Shown piece after piece: positions 9,299 through 19,767 of a stretch of DNA of 64,000 bases. The DNA is taken from positions 1 to 64,000 of the forward strand of contig JAKFGP010000058.1 of NCBI GenBank assembly GCA_021502835.1, in the 5' to 3' direction. Source of the DNA: Streptomyces thinghirensis (GTDB taxonomy: Bacteria > Actinomycetota > Actinomycetia > Streptomycetales > Streptomycetaceae). The number at the start of each line of letters is the position of its first letter. Position 1 is the stretch's first letter. The notes under the pieces are model-generated. The model was not told the DNA's origin. It saw nothing but the letters and a program-made list of their open reading frames with translations, and searched no databases. The translations under genes were made by a program, and so were the position numbers.

Positions 9299-10000
9299 AT
9301 GCCGGTTGCGATCATCACGGGAGCTTCGAAGGGACTGGGCCGGGCACTGGCCGGGGCTTTGGCGGCGCGGGGCTGGGACCTGGTGCTGGATGCCAGGACG
9401 CCGACGGTGCTCAAGGAGACCGCGGCGGCGCTGGAGGCGTACGGAACGCGCGTGGCGGCCCTGCCCGGGGACGTCACCGACGCCGGGCACCGGGCCGGGC
9501 TGGTCGCGGCGGCCCGGCGGCTGGGCGGGGTGGATCTGCTGGTCAGCAACGCGAGCGCGCTGGGCGCGGAGCCGCTGGTGCGGCTGGAGGAGCTGCCGCC
9601 GGCCGGGCTGCGGCGGGCCCTGGAGAGTGAACGTCGTGGCCGCGCTGGGCCTGGTCCAGGAGGCGCTGCCGTTGCTGCGTGCGGCCCCCGGCGGGCGCGG
9701 TGCTGACGGTCAGCTCGGACGCCGCGGCGGGAGGCGTACGAGACGTGGGGCGGCTACGGGGCGTCCAAGGCGGCCCTGGACCAGCTGGCGGCGGTGCTGG
9801 GCGCCGAGGAGCCGGGGCTGCGGGTCTGGGCGGTCGATCCCGGGGACATGGCCACCGACCTGTACGCGGCGGCCGTACCGGACGACGACGATCCGCGGCC
9901 CGATCCGGTGGATGTCGTCCCGGCGCTGCTCAGGTTGCTGGACGAGCGGCCGGCCAGCGGGCGCTACGGTGCTCCGGCGCTGCTGGAGGGACCGCGATGA
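9299..10000 (+). CDS. Short-chain dehydrogenase/reductase (SDR)
   Basis: This classical SDR has about 230 residues. The Rossmann NAD(P) motif TGASKGLG is at residues about 8-15, an LVSNASALG motif stands in for the NNAG block, a serine strand reads AVLTVSSDAA, and the catalytic YxxxK is YGASK. The substrate is unknown. The frame breaks near 9628 and at two sites around 9690-9735. The TGA stop overlaps the ATG of the QueA-like gene (ATGA), so the two are translationally coupled; this is odd because no shared pathway is obvious. Confidence 0.87.
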
Positions 10001-11040
10001 CGCTGGCGCTGCGCGTTCCGGAGGAGCTGTCGGCGCGGGTACCCGCCGAGCAGCGGGGGCCCGGGCTGGACCGGGACGGCGTACGGCTGCTGGTGTCGCG
10101 TGGCACCGAGGTGTCGCATCACGGCTTCCGGGAGCTGCCGAGGCTGCTGCGGGCCGGGGATCTGCTCGTCGTCAACACGTCGGCGACGCTGGCCGCGGCC
10201 GTCGACGGGCGGATCGGGGACGCGCCCGTGGTGGTGCACTTCTCCACGCGCGGCGACGACGGCCGGTGGGCGGTGGAGCTGCGAGCGCCCGACGGAAGGG
10301 GCACCACACGCGCGCGTGCGGGCGGGCCGGAGGGGGACGGAGGTGCGGCTCCCCGGCCGTGCGCGGCTCGTGCTGGAGGAGCCGTCGAGTGCGCGCGGGG
10401 AGCGGTTGTGGTGGGCTCGGGTGTCGGGGGCGGAGGTGCCCGTGGTGCTGCGGGAGTACGGACGGCCCATCCGTTACTCCTACACGGAGCGGGATCAGCC
10501 GTTGACCGTGTACCAGACCGTGTTCGCGCTGCCGTCCGCGGACGGGACGGGCAGCGCGGAGATGCCGAGCGCGGCACGGCCCTTCACGGCGCGGCTGGTG
10601 GCGGAGCTGGTGAGCCGGGGGGTGCAGTTCGCGCCGGTGACGCTGCACACGGGGTGGCTTCGGCGGAGTCGCACGAGCCGCCGTATCCGGAGCGGTTCTC
10701 CGTGCCGGAGGCGTCGGCACGGCTGATCAACGCCGCCCGGGCCGGTGACGGACGGGTGGTGGCCGTGGGGACGACGGCCGTGCGGGCGGTGGAGTCGGCG
10801 GCCGGCGCCGACGGGGTCGTACGGGCCCGGGCGGGGTGGACCGATCTGGTCGTGACTCCGGAGCGCGGGGTACGGGTGGTCGACGGGCTGCTGACGGGGC
10901 TGCACGAGCCCGAGGCCTCGCATCTGCTGATGCTGGAGGCGGTGGCGGGGCGGGCGGCGATCGACCGCGGGTACGAGGCGGCGGTGCTCGGTCGCTACCT
11001 GTGGCACGAGTTCGGGGACGTCCACCTCCTCCTGCCGTAG
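9997..11040 (+). CDS. queA: QueA-like S-adenosylmethionine:tRNA ribosyltransferase-isomerase
   Basis: QueA moves the ribosyl part of AdoMet onto preQ1-modified tRNA to form epoxyqueuosine. The family features are VRLLVSRG, LLRAGDLLVVNTSATLAA near residues 48-65, YGRPIRYSYTERDQPLTVYQ with TVFA, the SAARPFTARLVAELVSRGV block, LHTG, and PPYPERFSVPEASARLINAA. The C-terminus keeps GTTAVRAVESA and TGLHEPEASHLLMLEA. About 345 residues. The frame breaks near 10330 and 10660. No other queuosine gene is in view. The actinobacterial proteins are divergent and the true substrate may differ. Confidence 0.83.
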   Translation: MTLALRVPEELSARVPAEQRGPGLDRDGVRLLVSRGTEVSHHGFRELPRLLRAGDLLVVNTSATLAAAVDGRIGDAPVVVHFSTRGDDGRWAVELRAPDGRGTTRARAGGPEGDGGAAPRPCAARAGGAVECARGAVVVGSGVGGGGARGAAGVRTAHPLLLHGAGSAVDRVPDRVRAAVRGRDGQRGDAERGTALHGAAGGGAGEPGGAVRAGDAAHGVASAESHEPPYPERFSVPEASARLINAARAGDGRVVAVGTTAVRAVESAAGADGVVRARAGWTDLVVTPERGVRVVDGLLTGLHEPEASHLLMLEAVAGRAAIDRGYEAAVLGRYLWHEFGDVHLLLP

Positions 11041-11199
11041 GAGCTGCCGTGGGACTGCCGTGGGAGGGAGTGCGCAGGCCCTCACACACTGCATTGCTTC
11101 AGCAACCTGCTGTGAGAACGGCGGGGGTGCGCGTGTGAGCCCGCGCATAGGGCGCACGTCACGTACGAAGGGGAGTAGGAGAACGACTCGTCCGTTTTG

Positions 11200-11229
11200 A
11201 GCGGGGCGGATGGTCCAATCTGCCCCGCT
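11200..11229 (+). terminator. Putative terminator after queA-like gene
   Basis: AGCGGGGC at 11200-11207 pairs with GCCCCGCT at 11222-11229, followed by TT. It lies about 160 bp downstream of the queA-like stop, before the leader of the next gene. Confidence 0.55.
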
Positions 11230-11303
11230 TTACCCTTCCCTGATCCACTACCTCGGATCGTACGTCACACCTTTGCCTCCGAATTTTGCGGCCGCTAAGA
11301 ATT

Positions 11304-11383
11304 GCTCTCGTCGCTCAACGCCGTGGGTTGTCGCCCCGCGGCGTTTGTGCCGGAAGCACCCCCTGTCCCCACCGGACGAGAGC
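11304..11383 (+). ncRNA. Structured 5' leader before transglycosylase gene
   Basis: A 9-bp closing stem (11304-11312 with 11375-11383) encloses a strong 11-bp stem-loop (11317-11327 with 11335-11345, one G-U pair) and a small GTGC/GCAC hairpin (11347-11359). This gives a compact multibranch fold 34 bp before the start codon. I do not see the conserved core of the ydaO (c-di-AMP) riboswitch that precedes some actinobacterial cell-wall hydrolase genes, so the class is unassigned. Confidence 0.5.
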
Positions 11384-11417
11384 GACCTCCGCGCTATTCG
11401 AAGAGGTCTATCCCGCC

Positions 11418-12135
11418 ATGCCCAAGAACATCTTCACCCGTGGTCATAGTCGTCCCCCTGAACCGCACCCACAAGCTCGCGATAGCCGGTGTCGGCACGC
11501 TCGGCGCCGCCGCCGTCGCGCTCACCGCGGTCCCGGCCAGCGGTCAGACGACCACGAGCGAGGCTGCCGCTCCGAAGGCCAAGGTGGCGTACAGCACCGA
11601 GCAGATCCAGGACGTGCACGCCGGCGTCACCGGTCAGCTCGCCGGTGCCAGCCAGAAGGTCGCCTCCATCGAGGCGAAGAAGGAGGCGACCGCCAAGGCC
11701 GCCGCCAAGAAGAAGGCCGCTGCCGAGAAGGCCGCGGAGAAGCGCGAGGCCAAGGAGACCGCCAGCCGGTCCGCCAAGCGCGCCGAGGTCAAGAAGGCCT
11801 CGACGAAGAGCTACTCCGACAACCTCGACGGCTGGATCCGCGAGGCCCGGGACATCATGAAGAAGCACGGCATCCCGGGTACCTACGAGGGCATCCACCG
11901 CAACATCATGCGGGAGTCCTCCGGCAACCCGAAGGCCATCAACGACTGGGACATCAACGCCATCAACGGCATCCCGTCCAAGGGCCTGCTCCAGGTGATC
12001 CCGCCGACGTTCGAGGCCTACCACGTGCCCGGCACCTCCAAGAACATCTACGACCCGGTCGCCAACATCGTCGCCGCGTGCAACTACGCCGCGGACAAGT
12101 ACGGCACCATGGACAACGTCGACAGCGCGTACTGA
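11418..12135 (+). CDS. Secreted lytic transglycosylase (SLT domain)
   Basis: This is an exported peptidoglycan hydrolase. From the ATG at 11418 the protein reads MPKNIFTRGHSR, then after a one-base shift near 11455 NRTHKLAIAGVGTLGAAAVA, a Sec signal ending near PASG. Residues about 45-120 form an Ala/Lys/Glu-rich coiled coil. The C-terminal SLT domain holds IHRNIMRESSGNPKAIND, whose glutamate in RESSGN is the expected catalytic acid, then GIPSKGLLQVIPPTFEAYHV and NIVAACNYAADKYG. About 240 residues. The start was chosen because the signal peptide follows it directly. The structured leader upstream suggests RNA-level control. Confidence 0.9.
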
Positions 12136-12180
12136 GGTCGGCGCGGACCTCTTCACGACGTCGCCGACGCCGATCCGAAC

Positions 12181-12222
12181 GCCGAAGGGCGGCACCCTCC
12201 TGACGGGGTGCCGCCCTTCGGC
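12181..12222. terminator. Strong hairpin between convergent genes
   Basis: A 17-bp perfect stem (12181-12197 with 12206-12222) with an 8-base loop lies between the transglycosylase stop and the FHA-ABC stop. It is a likely bidirectional terminator. Confidence 0.8.
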
Positions 12223-12255
12223 GGCGTCGCGGCCGCGGCTACTCGCGGCCGCGGG

Positions 12256-14834
12256 CTACTTGCGCATGACCTCGGGCTCGTGGCGGCGCAGGAAGCGTGC
12301 CACGAAGAAGCCGCAGATCACGCCGAGGACGATCAGCGCGGCCATGTTCAGACCCCAGGCGCCGACGGTGTGCTCCCACAGCGGATCCGCCTCGGCACCC
12401 TGCTCGGGCGGGCTGATCCGGTTGAAGTCCAGCGTGGACCCGGCCGCGGCGACCGCCCAGCGCGACGGCATCAGGTACGAGAACTGGTTGACGCCGACCG
12501 CGCCGTTCAGGGCGAAGAGGCAGCCGGTGAAGACGACCTGGATGATCGCGAACATGACCAGCAGCGGCATGGTCTTCTCGGCGGTCTTCACCAGCGAGGA
12601 GATGATCAGGCCGAACATCATCGAGGTGAAGCCCAGCGCCATGATCGGCAGGGACAGCTCGGAGGAGCGTCAGCCCTCCGAGGACGAGCCCCTCCTCCGG
12701 GATCTCCCGGGTGGCGAAGCCGATGACGCCGACCAGCAGGCCCTGCAGCACCGTGATCACGCCGAGCACGAAGACCTTGGACATCAGGTACGCGGAGCGT
12801 GACAGGCCGGTCGCCCGCTCCCGCTCGTAGATGACCCGTTCCTTGATCAGCTCGCGGACGGGAGTTCGCGGCGCCGGCGAAGCAGGCGCCGACCGCGAGG
12901 GATCAGCAGCACCCGTGGTGGCGGTGCCGTTGGGAATGATCCGGCCGGTCTGCGGGTTGGCGGGATTGGGCAGCAGGCCCCTTGTCGGCGTCGATGAGCA
13001 GGCTCACCGCGCCGAGGACGGCCGGCAGGATCACCATCAGGGCGAGGAAGCCCTTGTCCGAGACGATCACCGAGGTGTAGCGCCGCACCAGCGTGACGAA
13101 CTGGGACATCCAGCCCCTGCGGCTTCGGCGGCTTCATCGCCTGCATCGCCGGTACCTGTACGGACTGCGGCGCGACGGCGTCGATGTCCGCGGCGTACAT
13201 CTGGTAGTGCTGCGAGCCCTTCCAGCGGCCCGCCCAGTCGTAGTCGCGGTAGTTCTCGAAGGCGGAGAAGACGTCGGCCCAGGTGTCGTAGCCGAAGAAG
13301 TTCAGCGCCTCCTCGGGCGGGCCGAAGTAGGCCACCGAGCCGCCCGGCGCCATCACCAGCAGCTTGTCGCAGATCGCCAGCTCGGCCACCGAGTGGGTGA
13401 CGACGAGGACGGTGCGGCCGTCGTCGGCGAGGCCGCGCAGCAGCTGCATGACGTCGCGGTCCATGCCCGGGTCGAGACCGGAGGTCGGCTCGTCCAGGAA
13501 GATCAGCGACGGCTTGGTGAGCAGTTCCAGGGCCACGGAGACATCGCTTGCGCTGGCCACCGGACAGGGACGTGACCTTCTTGTCCTTGTGGATGTCCAG
13601 CTTCAGCTCGCGCAGCTTCCTCGTCGATGCGGGCGTCGCGCTCGGCGGCCGTGGTGTCGGCCGGGAAGCGGAGCTTGGCCGCGTACTTGAGGGCCTTCTT
13701 GACGGTCAGCTCCTTGTGCAGGATGTCGTCCTGCGGGACCAGACCGATGCGCTGACGCAGCTCGGCGAACTGCTTGTACAGGTTCCTGTTGTCGTACAGG
13801 ACCTCGCCCTGGTCGGCGGGCCGGTAGCCGGTGAGCGCCTTGAGCAGGGTCGACTTGCCGGAGCCGGACGGGCCGATGACCGCGATCAGCGACTTCTCGG
13901 GGACGCCGAAGGAGACGTCCTTGAGGATCTGTTTGCCGCCGTCGACCGTGACGGTCAGGTGCCGGGCGGAGAAGGACACCTCACCGGTGTCGACGAACTC
14001 CTCGAGCCGGTCGCCGACGATGCGGAACGTCGAGTGGCCGACGCCCACGACGTCGGTCGGGCCGAGCAGCTGGGAGCCGCCCTTGGCGATCGGCAGACCG
14101 TTGACGTACGTGCCGTTGTGCGAGCCCAGGTCGCGGATCTCCATGCGCCCGTCGGGCGTCGCGTGGAACTCCGCGTGGTTGCGCGAGACCTGCAGGTCGG
14201 AGACGACCAGTTCGTTTTCCAGGGCACGGCCGATGCGCATCACGCGGCCGAGCGAGAACTGGTGGAACGTGGTCGGACTGCGGTCGCCGTAGACCGGCGG
14301 CGCCCCCGCCGCGCCGCCGGGCCCCTGCTGCTGGGGAAGTGCGGCGCGGCCTGCTGCGGCTGCGGCGCGTGCTGCTGCTGCCAGCCGGCCTGCTGCTGGC
14401 CGTGCTGCTGGGCCTGGTGCGGCGGGGCCTGCTGCTTCTGCGGTCCTGCGCCGGTGCCTGCTGGGCCCAGCCGGCGTTCGCACCCTGCGCGGCGTACGGC
14501 TGCTGCTGGGGCTGGGCCTGCGGCGTGCCGACGGCGCCCTGGGCGCCGGTCAGGCTCACGCGCGGTCCGTCGGTCGCGTTGCCCAGGTTCAGCACCGTGC
14601 CGGCGCCGAGCTCCACCTGCTGGATCCGCTGCCCGTGCACGAACGTGCCGTTGGTGCTGCCGTGATCATCGACGACCCAACTGCGGCCGTTGAAACTGAT
14701 CGTGGCATGCCGCCAGGAGACCCTGGCGTCGTCGAAGACAAGCTCCCCCTGCGGATCGCGTCCGGAGCGCATATGACCGGGGACGGGTCAAGCGTCCAGG
14801 TCTGTCCATTGGATTCCAGTACGAGTTCCGGCAC
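12256..14834 (-). CDS. FHA-ABC transporter (fused ATPase and ABC-2 permease)
   Basis: This large fusion resembles mycobacterial Rv1747. A first FHA domain (residues about 1-95: WRHATISFNGRSWVVDDHG, STNGTFVHG) is followed by a Gln/Pro/Ala-rich linker and a second FHA (SRNHAEFHATPDGRMEIRDL, GSHNGTYVNG). The ABC ATPase has IGPSGSGKSTLLKAL, LSGGQRKR and LIFLDEPTSGLD. Five to six C-terminal membrane helices (LALMVILPAVLGAVSLLI, MALGFTSMMFGLIISSLV) end in EPEVMRK. FHA domains bind phosphothreonine, so transport is probably controlled by a Ser/Thr kinase; the cargo is unknown. About 860 residues, with some seven frame breaks (near 14775, 14460, 13590, 13120, 12980, 12870, 12670). The start is taken as GTG at 14834. 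Confidence 0.9.
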
Positions 14835-15075
14835 TCCATGCCCCACTGAGTTGTCCCCCGATTTGCTCCCGTCGCGGGGAGTCTAGGGATGTCGAACATC
14901 GGGGGGGAACTATTTCAGGCTCGGCCCCCTGACCGAAAGTCGGGCCTTGTGAAGAGTGCGTAGGTACTCTCCCGGCCGTTCCCGTTGACGGGGTTGAAAC
15001 CTGCCCGGAGAGTGGTATTCCACGCGAGGGGGACGTGCGCGGCAACCCCGCCGCGCAGCGGATCGGGGGTCTGCC

Positions 15076-17067
15076 ATGAGCGCGTCCACAAGCGTCGGCA
15101 CCGAGGAGTACGACAGCAAAGGTGCCCTGGGGAGACGTTCTGCTGTCCGCGATCGCCGCCGTGAGCTGGTCGTTGATCGGTATGGCGGGGACGGCGGCGC
15201 TGGGTCTGCGTCTGCTCGACGCGGACGCTGCGGGCTCGCTCGGCCCGATGACGCGGCGGTCGTGGCGCTCGGTGCGGGCGGTTCGGTCACACCGGCCGGA
15301 GATGTGTCCGCGTTCGGACTGGAAGGGGCCCAGGCCCACACGGCCATCGAGATCACGCCACTGGGTGTCGGTCTGGTCGGTGCGCTGCTGCTGGCGTTCT
15401 TCTTCCTACGGTCCCCTGCGGGCGGCCGGAGTTGTGGTCGCGCCCGCCGAACTCCTCGCGCGCGCGGGTGCGGTGATCGCCCTTTTCGTGGCGATGACGG
15501 GCGGCCTGGCCTGGGCGGGGCACGATGTCGTCACGATCGACGGCGGCTCGCTCGGGCTGGACGACCTGCCCGGCGGCGGTGGTGGCATCGAGATTCCGGG
15601 GCTCGGTGACGTGGGTGACATCGGCGGGCTGCTGCCCGACCGGATCGGTGACCTCGTCGACGCCGAGGCGACCGTCGGCTTCACCGTCGACACCGCGCCG
15701 ACGCTGCTCGGCGGGCTGATCTGGTCCGCCGGGGTTCTGCTGATCGCGCTGCTGGCCTCGCGTCGCACTCCCCCTGCCGCGCGGGTTCGAGGCCGTGCAC
15801 CGGGTGGTGCGGCCGGCGGTGTCGGCCATCGTCACGGTGGCGCTCATCGCGGTGGCGGCCGGTTTCGCGGCGGCGGCCTACGCGGCGATCGGCGACGACC
15901 ACCCCCGGCGGATCGCCGGTGCCGCGCTGCTGGCGCGCCCAACGGAGTCTGGCTCGGTGTTCCGGTCGGCCTGTTCGTGCCGTGGGACGGGCGGGCCACG
16001 GGCGAGCTGGTCGGGGTACTCCCTCGCTCCGCTGGACGAGCTGCTGGGCGCCGGCGCCGAGGGACCGGTCACGCTCGGGCGACTGGCGGAGCTGGACGGA
16101 CGAGTGTGGCTGCTGGGTGTGGCGGCGGCGCTGATGATGCTGCTGGCCGGTGTGCTGACGGCGGTACGGACACCGGTGACGCGGGGGTGACGGCGCGCTC
16201 CCTCGCTTTGCCGGGCGGTGTGCTCTGCGACTGGGCGTCGCCACCGCGCCCTGCGCTGCCGCTGCTGGCCTGGCTGACGGAGGTGTCCGTGAACGCCTCG
16301 CTGTCCGTGCTCGGCGTCGACGCGTTCGGCGCGGGCATCACTCTGCGTGGACACCTCGGCACGGCGCTGCTGCTGGGTGCCGTGTGGGGCGCGGGGGCGG
16401 GGGCCGCCGGGGCGCTGCTGGCACGGGCGAGCGGGGCGGCCGGGGCGCGAGCGACACCCTTGGCACGGGGTGCCGGGACAGCTGGGGCGGAGGCCGCGGC
16501 CGGGGGTGGCGGAACCGCGGGCGACACGACGTACTCAGGGCCGCCGTCGGGGCCGTACCGGCCGGGCGCGCCGCAGCGGCCGCCCGACCCCGGCGCCAAT
16601 CCGTACCTGCGGCTGCGGGAGGGGCCGGAGAACCTGAGGACGCGCCGCCGGCGGGGCCGCCCACCCCGCCTCCGCCCGCTGCGGGGCGGACGCCGGCGAG
16701 CGGACGGCCCGACCCCGGAGCCCGGCCGCACGGCGGTCCGGGGCATCCGTGGCAGGGGCGCGCGGAGGTGGGTCGGCGACCCGAAGGCGCGGGGCAGCAG
16801 CCCGACGGCGACGAGCGGCACAGCGGCGACGATGTGTACGGCGCCCCTACGGTGGCCGGGCCGCTGGGGCCGCCACCGCGACGGCCTCCGCGCCCGGGAG
16901 CCGGCCACGGTCCCGGTGGGGCGAAGGCCCGCCACCGCCGCCTCCCCGCCTCCGGCGCCGCCGCGGGACCCCGCGGACGGCCGGTGAAGCGGTCGGCCCC
17001 GGGGCCGGAAGCCCCTGCCGTCACCTCCAGCAGCGCCGGGACGGACGGTGAAGGGGCGGGAAGGTGA
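15076..17067 (+). CDS. Streptophobe-type integral membrane protein
   Basis: This is a polytopic membrane protein of a family confined to streptomycetes. The ATG at 15076 follows a GGGGG purine run. After MSASTSVGTEEYDSK come about ten hydrophobic segments, among them VLLSAIAAVSWSLIGMAGTA, AGAVIALFVAMTGGLAWAG and WLLGVAAALMMLLAGVLTAV. A glycine-rich extracellular-type loop (DDLPGGGGGIEIPGLGD) lies between helices. The last 190 residues or so are Pro/Gly/Arg-rich and probably disordered. At least five frame breaks occur, and in the low-complexity tail the correct frame and stop are uncertain. It is divergent from the FHA transporter over a 240-bp gap. Function unknown. Confidence 0.75.
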
Positions 17068-17236
17068 TGCGGGCGGCCTGCGTGCGCCGGCCGCCGTCCT
17101 CGCCGGGGTGAGGGCCGACCGGCTCCCCGGGCTCCAGCGACCGCCCCCCGCGTTCCCGGAGGCGACAGCGATGTCGTGTCCGTCAGGCGGACCTCGGGGG
17201 CGGGAGGCACCGGGTGCCGGATACGGTTGGAGCACC

Positions 17237-18482
17237 ATGAGCGCTTCGCAGACCTCTGACGTTCCCACGCTTCTCGTCAAGATCTTCGGCAAGGACCGAC
17301 CGGGCATCACGGCCGGCCTGTTCGACACCCTCGCCGCCTACTCCGTCGACGTGGTCGACATCGAGCAGGTCGTCACCCGTGGCCGGATCGTGCTGTGCGC
17401 GCTCGTGACCGAGCCGCCCCGAGGGGCTGGAGGGCGACCTGCGGGCGACCGTCCACGGCTGGGCGGAGTCGCTGAAGCTGCAGGCGGAGATCATCTCCGG
17501 CATCGGCGACAACCGGCCGCGCGGTCTCGGCTGCTCCCTGGTCACGGTGCTCGGCCACCCGCTCACCCTGGAGGCGACCGCCGCCATAGCGGCCCGGATC
17601 ACCGAGTCCGGCAGCAACATCGACCGTATCTTCCGGCTGGCCAAGTACCCGGTCACCGCCGTCGAGTTCGCGGTGTCCGGCGTGGAGACCGAGCCGCTGC
17701 GCACCGCGCTGGCCACCGAGGTCGCGGCGCTCGGTGTGGACGTCGCGGTCGTCTCGGCGGGGCTGCACCGGCGGGCGCAGCGCCTGGTCGTGATGGACGT
17801 GGACTCCACGCTGATCCAGGACGAGGTCATCGAGCTGTTCGCCGCGCACGCCGGCTGCGAGGACCAGGTCGCCGAGGTGACGGCGTCCGCGATGCGCGGA
17901 GAGCTGGACTTCGAGCAGTCGCTGCACGCGCGCGTGGCGCTGCTGGCGGGGCTGGACGCCTCGGTGGTGGAGAAGGTGCGCGGCGAGGTGCGGCTGACGC
18001 CGGGTGCCCGCACCCTGATCCGTACGCTGAAGCGGCTCGGCTACCAGGTGGGGGTCGTCTCCGGCGGCTTCACCCAGGTCACCGATGATCTGAAGGAGCG
18101 GCTGGGGCTGGACTTCGCCCAGGCCAACACGCTGGAGATCGTCGACGGCAGGCTGACCGGCCGGGTCACCGGGGAGATCGTGGACCGGGCGGGCAAGGCG
18201 CGGCTGCTGCGCAGGTTCGCCGCCGAGGCGGGCGTGCCGCTGTCGCAGACCGTGGCGATCGGTGACGGTGCCAACGACCTGGACATGCTGAACGCGGCCG
18301 GACTCGGCGTCGCCTTCAACGCCAAGCCGGTGGTGCGCGAGGCGGCGCACACCGCGGTAGAACGTGCCCTTCCTCGACAGGTTCTATATCTGCTGGGCAT
18401 CACCCGCGAGGAGGTCGAGGCGGCGGACACGCTGGACGAGGGTCCCGGCGAGGACCTCGGCCTGCCTCTCGACCGGATCTGA
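17237..18482 (+). CDS. serB: Phosphoserine phosphatase SerB with N-terminal ACT domains
   Basis: SerB carries out the last step of L-serine synthesis, hydrolysing O-phosphoserine. The ACT-like N-terminus (LLVKIFGKDRPGITAGLFDT; VTVLGHPLTLEATAAIAARI) occupies residues about 10-180. The HAD domain follows with the DxDxT nucleophile motif MDVDSTLIQDEVIE, VVSGGFTQV and the acidic GDGANDLDML. About 410 residues, normal for actinobacterial SerB. One break lies near 17425. An insertion near 18357 is compensated by a deletion near 18385, which scrambles about ten residues. The gene is monocistronic and convergent with the phosphatase gene to its right. Confidence 0.94.
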
Positions 18483-18577
18483 CCTCGCGGGCGGGCGCCC
18501 GACTACGTCGAGGCCCGTCCCCCGCAGGGCCAGGCCCCGCCCGGGTGCCGGGCCTGTGGCGCGGGGGTGGGGTCGGA

Positions 18578-19096
18578 TCAGTCGGTCGGCGCCCAGTAGT
18601 CGGCCAGGGAGGCCGCGCCCGGCTCCACGTCCTTCCACGAGCCCGTGAAGGTCAGGACGGCGAAGGCAGCGGTCGGGAAGCCCCGGCCGCCCATCCGCTC
18701 GCGGCCTGTCCTCGGTCGAGCCGGCCAGGATCTCGGCGAGTCCCCTCCATGCCCGGGTTGTGGCCGATCACCAGCACGTTCCGCAGGTCGTCGGGGGTCT
18801 CGTTGAGCACGGCGATCAGCTCGCCGGGCGAGGCCTCGTAGATCCGCTCCTCGTAGACGGTTTTCGGCCGCTGCGGGGAACTCATGGACGGCCAGCTTCC
18901 AGGTCTCGCGGGTCCGGATCGAGGTGGAGCACAGGGCCTGGTCGAAGGGGATGCCGGTATCCGCCAGCCGGCGCCCGGCCTCTGCGGCGTCCTTGCGGCC
19001 CCGATCGGCGAGCGGCCGCTCGTGGTCGGTCACCTGTGGCCAGTCGGCTTTCGCATGCCGGAAAAGGACAATCCTGCGGGGTTCTGCGACGCTCAT
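18578..19096 (-). CDS. SixA-like histidine phosphatase
   Basis: This is a small histidine-acid phosphatase of about 170 residues. The catalytic RH is in IVLFRHAKADWPQ near the N-terminus and the second catalytic histidine is in VLVIGHNPGMEG. SixA removes phosphate from phosphohistidine in phosphotransfer proteins; in actinomycetes the substrate is not established. The C-terminus reads FAVLTFTGSWKDVEPGAASL. The frame breaks near 18880, 18735 and 18705. The GTG or ATG start near 19096 lies opposite no close neighbour. Confidence 0.88.
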   Translation of the reverse strand: MSVAEPRRIVLFRHAKADWPQVTDHERPLADRGRKDAAEAGRRLADTGIPFDQALCSTSIRTRETWKLAVHEFPAAAENRLRGADLRGLARRADRRAQRDPRRPAERAGDRPQPGHGGDSPRSWPARPRTGRERMGGRGFPTAAFAVLTFTGSWKDVEPGAASLADYWAPTD

Positions 19097-19187
19097 GGCA
19101 TCCAGCTTCGCATGAAACAGGCCACGGGGCGCAGGGAGTTGACATGCGGATTCGCCGCCTGGGGCGTATCCGGGCGTCGATCCGGCC

Positions 19188-19395
19188 TCAGTGCGCGGTC
19201 AGCTGCCGCACCCGCTCCAGGAGGTCCGCGATCGCGGGCTCACCGGCGGCGGCGTGGGCCTCGGCGGGATTGAGTATCAGCAGGAGCAGCGTGACGAAGG
19301 CGAGCACGGGCAGGGCGAGGGCCCACCAGGGCAGCCGGATCTCGCCGCCGCTCCGGGTCGCCTGGGGAGGCCGGGTGTGGGTAGGGGGCCGACAT
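19188..19395 (-). CDS. Small single-pass membrane protein, unknown
   Basis: The product has about 68 residues. From the ATG at 19395 (MSAPYPH), a one-base shift near 19375 leads into PPQATRSGGEIRLPWWALAL and the helix LPVLAFVTLLLLILNPAEAH. A short amphipathic tail ends in LLERVRQLTAH. An alternative in-frame start at 19457 gives a longer, unconvincing N-terminus. I know similar short proteins only from Streptomyces; no function is known. Confidence 0.65.
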
Positions 19396-19575
19396 GAGTG
19401 CCTCCGCTGGTCTTCGGGCGTCCCGGTCCGTGCTCCGCGGCCGCCTGTCGCGGGCACATCTCGAAACTACGGAATCCGCGGGCCCCAACCCATCCGGAGG
19501 TCCACCCACTTGACCCTGACCCTCACCCGCTAGGGGTTGGGGGTTAACCCCACCATCGGGTGGACGAAACCGGCA

Positions 19576-19692
19576 TCACGGCGAGGCGATCGTCGCGATG
19601 ATGCCGATGATCACGAAGATCGCGAGGAAGCCGCCGAAGACGTACAGCATCTTCTTCTGGCCGTGCTGAGGGTTCGGGTCGAGGACTGGCAT
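19576..19692 (-). CDS. SGM_5486-type transporter-associated microprotein (38 aa)
   Basis: This is an intact 38-codon gene. It begins MPVLDPNPQHGQKKML, followed by one transmembrane helix (FLAIFVIIGIIATIASP) that runs to the C-terminus. It matches the family NCBI calls SGM_5486, found next to CynX/NimT-type MFS transporters, which is its position here, 75 bp downstream of the transporter gene on the same strand. It probably binds or stabilises that transporter; this role is inferred from conserved adjacency only. Confidence 0.82.
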   Translation of the reverse strand: MPVLDPNPQHGQKKMLYVFGGFLAIFVIIGIIATIASP

Positions 19693-19767
19693 GAGGCAAG
19701 TCTCGCATCCGCCGCCCCGCTCCGGGGCAGGCGGGCCGCCGACCGGGCGGGAGGGCCGCTGCCGGAA

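Noticed and set aside
11304..11383. Calling the leader a ydaO/c-di-AMP riboswitch
   Set aside because: The fold is plausible but I could not find the conserved riboswitch core; only a model search can settle it.
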